This document shows, piece after piece, positions 6,342-8,580 of a DNA stretch of 8,580 nucleotides (positions are counted from its first letter, which is position 1; each line of letters opens with the position of its first letter). A program made the position numbers and the translations under genes. The notes below the pieces were generated by a model, which saw only the letters and a list, made by a program, of their open reading frames with translations, was not told the DNA's origin and made no database searches. The DNA is taken from the NCBI GenBank assembly GCA_017885485.1, contig JAFNFZ010000079.1, forward strand, positions 1 to 8,580, read 5' to 3'. The stretch is from Chloroflexota bacterium. GTDB lineage: Bacteria > Chloroflexota > Dehalococcoidia > UBA2247 > RBG-13-53-26.

Positions 6342-6821
6342 ATGATTGGGGCTATGATTGTCAAAGGCATGGTACGTTCTGCATATGAGATGGTGAACCG
6401 TGGTGAGGTTGATTCCATGATGGCTAGTTGGGCTGACGATGCTGTGTATGACTCTGCTTCGGAACTTGGCGTTGGAGTCACGATCAAGGGAAGAAAGGCC
6501 ATAGAAGAGTGGCATCGGAAATACTTCGAGGAGTTTCCCAAGAGGAAGTTCACTCTGAATAGTATCTGCTTTCAAGAGACATTGCCATTTCTGTCCATAC
6601 TACTTGGAACGAGCGTGATCATGGTTGATTGGAGTCTCACGGAGACCAACAAGGAGGGTAAGGAGTTCAGGTACAAAGGTGGCAGTGTCTTTCACATGAA
6701 AAGGCGCAAGGCTGTCTATGTGGCCGACTACATCTCAATGGTAGGACTTCCCAAGCTCTCAACCCTGACAAGGCCAGATGGCAAGGTTGTGAGGGTGGGA
6801 ACCCCAATCATCAACCTGTAG
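6342..6821 (+). CDS. NTF2-like / SnoaL-like domain protein
   Basis: This 159-aa product starts at ATG 6342, placed 7 nt after GAGGGAGGGG (6325-6334). An in-frame ATG at 6354 is a weaker alternative. The fold pattern is that of the NTF2/SnoaL superfamily: N-terminal helix VRSAYEMVNRGEVDSMMASW (11-30), then ADDAVYDS, a glycine turn (GVTIKGRKAIEEWHRKYFEEF, 44-64) and alternating strands (VIMVDWSLTETNKEG; RYKGGSVFHMK; AVYVADYIS). Members are small cup-shaped proteins that bind or isomerise small hydrophobic molecules, but many have unknown roles. No signal peptide is seen. It appears to be a single-gene unit with its own promoter and tRNA genes downstream. The specific substrate cannot be assigned. 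Confidence 0.87.
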   Translation: MIGAMIVKGMVRSAYEMVNRGEVDSMMASWADDAVYDSASELGVGVTIKGRKAIEEWHRKYFEEFPKRKFTLNSICFQETLPFLSILLGTSVIMVDWSLTETNKEGKEFRYKGGSVFHMKRRKAVYVADYISMVGLPKLSTLTRPDGKVVRVGTPIINL

Positions 6822-6931
6822 GAGTTCAGGCCTTCCCAGTGTGATCATAATGTGATTCGGCTCCTGCATTTGAGATGGAGAGGACAATTGCAGGTCATAG
6901 ACTATCTGTGGGCCATTCCCAGCACAACAGT

Positions 6932-7002
6932 GGCGACGTAGCCAAGAGGTAAGGCAAGAGTCCGCAAGGCTCTACGCAGTGGTTCGAGTCCACTCGTCGC
7001 CT
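6932..7002 (+). tRNA. tRNA-Cys (GCA), with an atypical C33
   Basis: A full cloverleaf of 71 nt is visible. The acceptor is GGCGACG/CGTCGCC, the D stem is GCC/GGC with GG in the loop, the anticodon stem is AGAGT/GCTCT, the loop is CCGCAAG, the T stem is AGTGG/CCACT and the T loop is TTCGAGT. The anticodon GCA and T at the discriminator position 73 both point to cysteine. The base before the anticodon (position 33) is C, whereas nearly all tRNAs have U there. The 3' bases after the discriminator are CCT, so CCA is not encoded. tRNA-Ala follows after 18 nt, probably co-transcribed. The odd loop could mean reduced function. Confidence 0.85.
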
Positions 7003-7020
7003 CCTAGAACTTCACTGCGT

Positions 7021-7095
7021 GGGGCCGTAGCTCAACTGGCAGAGCGCCTCCCTTGCACGGAGGAGGTAGAGGTTTGAATCCTCTCGGCTCCACCA
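7021..7095 (+). tRNA. tRNA-Ala (TGC)
   Basis: The cloverleaf is complete: acceptor GGGGCCG/CGGCTCC with the alanine-type G3:U70 wobble pair, D stem GCTC/GAGC, anticodon stem CCTCC/GGAGG with loop CTTGCAC (anticodon TGC), T stem AGAGG/CCTCT with loop TTTGAAT. Discriminator A is followed by an encoded CCA (7093-7095). A hairpin ACTTCC/GGAAGT (7096-7110) follows at once. Confidence 0.97.
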
Positions 7096-7197
7096 ACTTC
7101 CTGCGGAAGTGCAGCCGTGGCCTGAGGGCTTTCGGGTACTCCATCCTACCCCTTCAGCCCCAGATGGCCACAGGGGCATCCACAAGGTTCGGCACAA

Positions 7198-7229
7198 AAG
7201 AGAAGGGGGCCTAGTAGGCCCCCTCTCTT
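7198..7229. terminator. Strong C/G hairpin after the tRNA pair, possible terminator
   Basis: AAGAGA, a bulged A, and GGGGGCC (7205-7211) pair with GGCCCCC and TCTCTT (7217-7229) around a TAGTA loop, giving a stem of about 13 bp. It lies 103 nt after tRNA-Ala. The following GGTTTACTG is only a weak U tract, so termination is plausible but not certain. Its arm order (GAGA-G5...C5-TCTC) is the inverse of the palindromes at 4481 and 5147. Confidence 0.5.
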
Positions 7230-7372
7230 GGTTTACTGCTACTAATCTGCTAATGGACTGGTTATCATAGGTTATCACTGGTCAGCATTTCACGAACGAA
7301 ATGAGGTTCTGCCCTCCGACACGTTATGTCTGGTTTGAACACGATTCCACCAAATCGGACATTCTACGCACA

Positions 7373-7415
7373 ACTGGCAGTCAGAAGGTCGCGGGTTCGA
7401 GTCCCGCCAGCTCCA
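7373..7415 (+). pseudogene. Isolated 3' half of a tRNA-Ala (GGC): possible attachment-site scar
   Basis: The sequence runs from the anticodon loop CTGGCAG (7374-7380, anticodon GGC) through anticodon-stem half TCAGA, AGGTC, T arm GCGGG-TTCGAGT-CCCGC (7391-7407) and acceptor half CAGCTCC plus A (7408-7415). The U70-type base and A73 fit alanine. The upstream bases (CACAA) do not pair with TCAGA, and no D arm or 5' acceptor exists, so only the 3' half is present. No CCA follows (ATTG). Such 3' tRNA halves are typical of attachment sites left at the far end of islands that integrated into an intact tRNA elsewhere. It differs from the nearby tRNA-Ala(TGC), so that gene is not its partner. Confidence 0.78.
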
Positions 7416-7510
7416 TTGTCTCTTATGGCTAAGGTTGACACTGCGAACACACATCAGCCGCTCCGAGGACCATGAGCTGTTACCGCGGTAGGGGCTTGAA
7501 TCAACCTCAA

Positions 7511-7558
7511 CGCTGCTGACAGATTGGATCAACGGTAGCCTCATCAGCGTTTCTTTTT
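7511..7558 (+). terminator. Terminator-like hairpin with T-rich tail
   Basis: CGCTGCTGA (7511-7519) and TCATCAGCG (7541-7549) form a 9-bp stem with one mismatch and a 21-nt loop, directly followed by TTTCTTTTT (7550-7558). The long loop weakens the case. No gene on the plus strand clearly ends just before it; the tRNA scar lies 96 nt upstream. Confidence 0.35.
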
Positions 7559-7587
7559 GCGGAAACACGCCCCTAGACTATATGGAC

Positions 7588-7593
7588 TATAAT
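7588..7593 (+). promoter_or_regulatory. Possible promoter region for the zinc-finger gene
   Basis: A perfect TATAAT stands at 7588-7593 within the direct repeat GACTATA (7576-7582, 7585-7591), but has no good -35 at 17 nt. A perfect TTGACA follows at 7607-7612, with CATAAT at 7633-7638, a spacing of 20 nt, which is longer than usual. An inverted half GACTAT (7585-7590)/ATAGTC (7614-7619) spans the region and may be an operator. Either promoter would give a leader of 45-95 nt. Confidence 0.35.
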
Positions 7594-7689
7594 GTGCATC
7601 AACAGGTTGACACATAGTCACCGGTAATAGGGCATAATTCTGACAAAGGTAGCATAGTAGCTGCTGACACCTGAAGGAGGGACTGGCAG

Positions 7690-8127
7690 ATGGCAAAATG
7701 CAAACAGTGTGGCACCGATTGCCAGGGGAGAGGCGCGCTATTCAAGCACATGTGGCATGAACACCCGAAGGAAGCCAGGGAGCAGGCTCTGCAGCACCTC
7801 AAACCCACTAATGAACAGAAGGTGCATCCGCCCGAGCAGGAAGTCCTAGTGCGCGCCATTCAACAGGAGCTGGAGGTCATTGAGCAGCTCTATGAAGATG
7901 AACTGGATAGACTGAAGAACGAATACGCAGAGAAGCTGGCCACTCAAGAGGCCCAGTTGAGGGAGGAGATCGCCCTCCTGGAGCTCCAGATCGCGCAAAA
8001 GGACCAGCAGCTCAGTGAGCTGAATGAACGTATCAAGGAAGCCCACATCCTGCTCAGTCAGGAGCAGCGCAGAACCCCAGAGCCATCAAAGAAGAAGCGC
8101 TGGTGGGAGTTCTGGAAAAGGGGCTAG
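7690..8127 (+). CDS. Zinc-finger / coiled-coil protein of unknown function
   Basis: This 145-aa product starts at ATG 7690, with GAAGGAGG (7673-7680) 9 nt upstream, an excellent ribosome site. The N-terminus C4-K-Q-C7...H20-M-W-H23-E-H25 is a C2H2-like zinc-binding motif. Residues about 46-125 are almost entirely Glu/Gln/Leu-rich, with heptad-like leucines (LEVIEQLYEDELDRLKNEY; LREEIALLELQIAQKDQQL), so a long coiled coil is likely. The tail KKKRWWEFWKRG is basic and Trp-rich and may bind membrane lipids. No enzyme motif is present. Inference only: a DNA- or protein-binding head on a coiled-coil rod with a membrane-touching end. It is convergent with the IPT gene, 13 nt away. Confidence 0.86.
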   Translation: MAKCKQCGTDCQGRGALFKHMWHEHPKEAREQALQHLKPTNEQKVHPPEQEVLVRAIQQELEVIEQLYEDELDRLKNEYAEKLATQEAQLREEIALLELQIAQKDQQLSELNERIKEAHILLSQEQRRTPEPSKKKRWWEFWKRG

Positions 8128-8140
8128 CAGGGACCATCCC

Positions 8141-8580
8141 TCAGCCCTCATAGGAAGGAGGCAGCAGAGACCACCTCTTGGGCTCCGGCTTCTTCTCCCG
8201 TGTGGCCACCAGGAAGAAGGCCATCAGGGCTCCAAAGAGGATGAGCCCGATCCAGAACCACGGCGTGAACGGACTGAATGCCTGCCTAGACTCAGCCACT
8301 ACCTCAAAGCCACCGTCCAGCACATGACTCCCTGCAGGCGTAGTCACCACAACATCCCTGATTCCTGTCACCGCATCATCAGCTATGTGGATGTCCGCCG
8401 TGATCTGCGTATCACTGTCTGCCACATAGCTGACCACTATCCCGGCCCCAAAACTGACCTCACTCACCCCATCCATGTTACTGCCACTGATGACCACCTC
8501 CAGTTCCTCCCCGCAAGCTCCGGTCTGAGGTGATATCCGCGTTACCTCCGGGGGTTGAGGTAGTGGCACTGCTGACACCA
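8141..8580 (-). CDS. IPT/TIG-domain membrane protein, C-terminal part (cut by right window edge)
   Basis: The frame is open at the right edge, and the GTG at 8578-8576 is probably internal, so this is the C-terminal part of a longer protein. Positions count from that codon. Residues about 10-95 form an IPT/TIG immunoglobulin-like domain (PPEVTRISPQTGACGEELEV, SGSNMDGVSEVSFG, then DVVVTTPAG). A single transmembrane segment follows, WFWIGLILFGALMAFFLVA (about 107-125), flanked by the charged tail TREKKPEPKR. This suggests a surface or extracytoplasmic domain anchored at its C-terminus with a short cytoplasmic tail. More IPT repeats may lie upstream outside the window. Function, perhaps adhesion or envelope structure, is inferred. 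It ends with TGA at 8143-8141, tail to tail with the zinc-finger gene. Confidence 0.88.
   Translation of the reverse strand, partial: VSAVPLPQPPEVTRISPQTGACGEELEVVISGSNMDGVSEVSFGAGIVVSYVADSDTQITADIHIADDAVTGIRDVVVTTPAGSHVLDGGFEVVAESRQAFSPFTPWFWIGLILFGALMAFFLVATREKKPEPKRWSLLPPSYEG

Noticed and set aside
6149..6575. Two minus-strand frames across the start of the NTF2-like gene
   Set aside because: They overlap a gene with a clear ribosome site and promoter, and their composition is not protein-like.
7012..7278. Minus-strand reading frame of 88 codons
   Set aside because: It is the antisense of tRNA-Ala (reading WSREDSNLYLL, a known artefact type) plus the terminator hairpin.
7021..7415. tRNA-Ala(TGC) and the tRNA-Ala half as the two ends (attL/attR) of a small 0.3-kb element
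   Set aside because: The two differ in anticodon and T arm, so they share no long identical core as att sites would.
7290..7568. Minus-strand reading frame of 92 codons
   Set aside because: It contains WSWRDSNPRPSDCQ, the typical spurious translation of an antisense tRNA, here the tRNA-Ala(GGC) half.
8024..8533. Plus-strand reading frame of 169 codons
   Set aside because: It overlaps two better genes (zinc-finger 3' end and IPT protein), is rich in Arg/Ser/His/Pro and has no ribosome site.

Overview
This is a bacterial chromosomal window with moderate GC by eye. It has Shine-Dalgarno-led genes, sigma70-type TATAAT boxes and bacterial tRNAs. No gene fixes the phylum. The degenerate heptamer repeats, C/G-rich palindromes, a membrane-anchored IPT/TIG protein and a zinc-ribbon/coiled-coil protein would fit a Chloroflexota (Dehalococcoidia-like) genome, but that is an impression and not a result.

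Left half (1-4386, minus strand): a Type I restriction-modification operon transcribed leftward in the order hsdR, hsdS, hsdM. HsdR (917 aa) has an intact-looking nuclease and SF2 translocase motif set. HsdS (511 aa) has two target-recognition domains. Only the first 33 codons of hsdM are inside the window. hsdR and hsdS overlap by ATGA, and hsdS and hsdM are one base apart, so the three subunits are probably translationally coupled. A likely extended -10 promoter lies about 60 bp upstream of hsdR.

Middle (4387-5496): a C9-ATATAT-G8 palindrome, then a small leftward gene of unknown function (4561-4806) with a strong ribosome binding site and a long leader containing alternative hairpins. After these comes a repeat-rich non-coding stretch with a second C/G-rich palindrome, a run of eleven degenerate heptamers and an 11-nt direct repeat.

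Right of that, on the plus strand: a gene of unknown function with an R-X4-H signature suggestive of HEPN proteins (5497-6054), and an NTF2/SnoaL-like protein (6342-6821) behind a promoter whose -10 region is identical over 14 nt to that of hsdR. Next are tRNA-Cys(GCA), with an atypical C at position 33, and tRNA-Ala(TGC). Further on, at 7373-7415, is an isolated 3' half of a different tRNA-Ala (anticodon GGC), which looks like the scar of an integrated element. The window closes with a small zinc-finger/coiled-coil protein (plus) convergent with the C-terminal part of an IPT/TIG-domain membrane protein (minus, running off the right edge).

The window therefore reads as an accessory defence region (Type I R-M, possibly a HEPN protein) beside a tRNA cluster and a tRNA scar. 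No new multi-gene system can be claimed. The items most worth a second look are the tRNA scar, the odd tRNA-Cys, the HEPN-like gene and the repeat-rich leader between it and hsdR.
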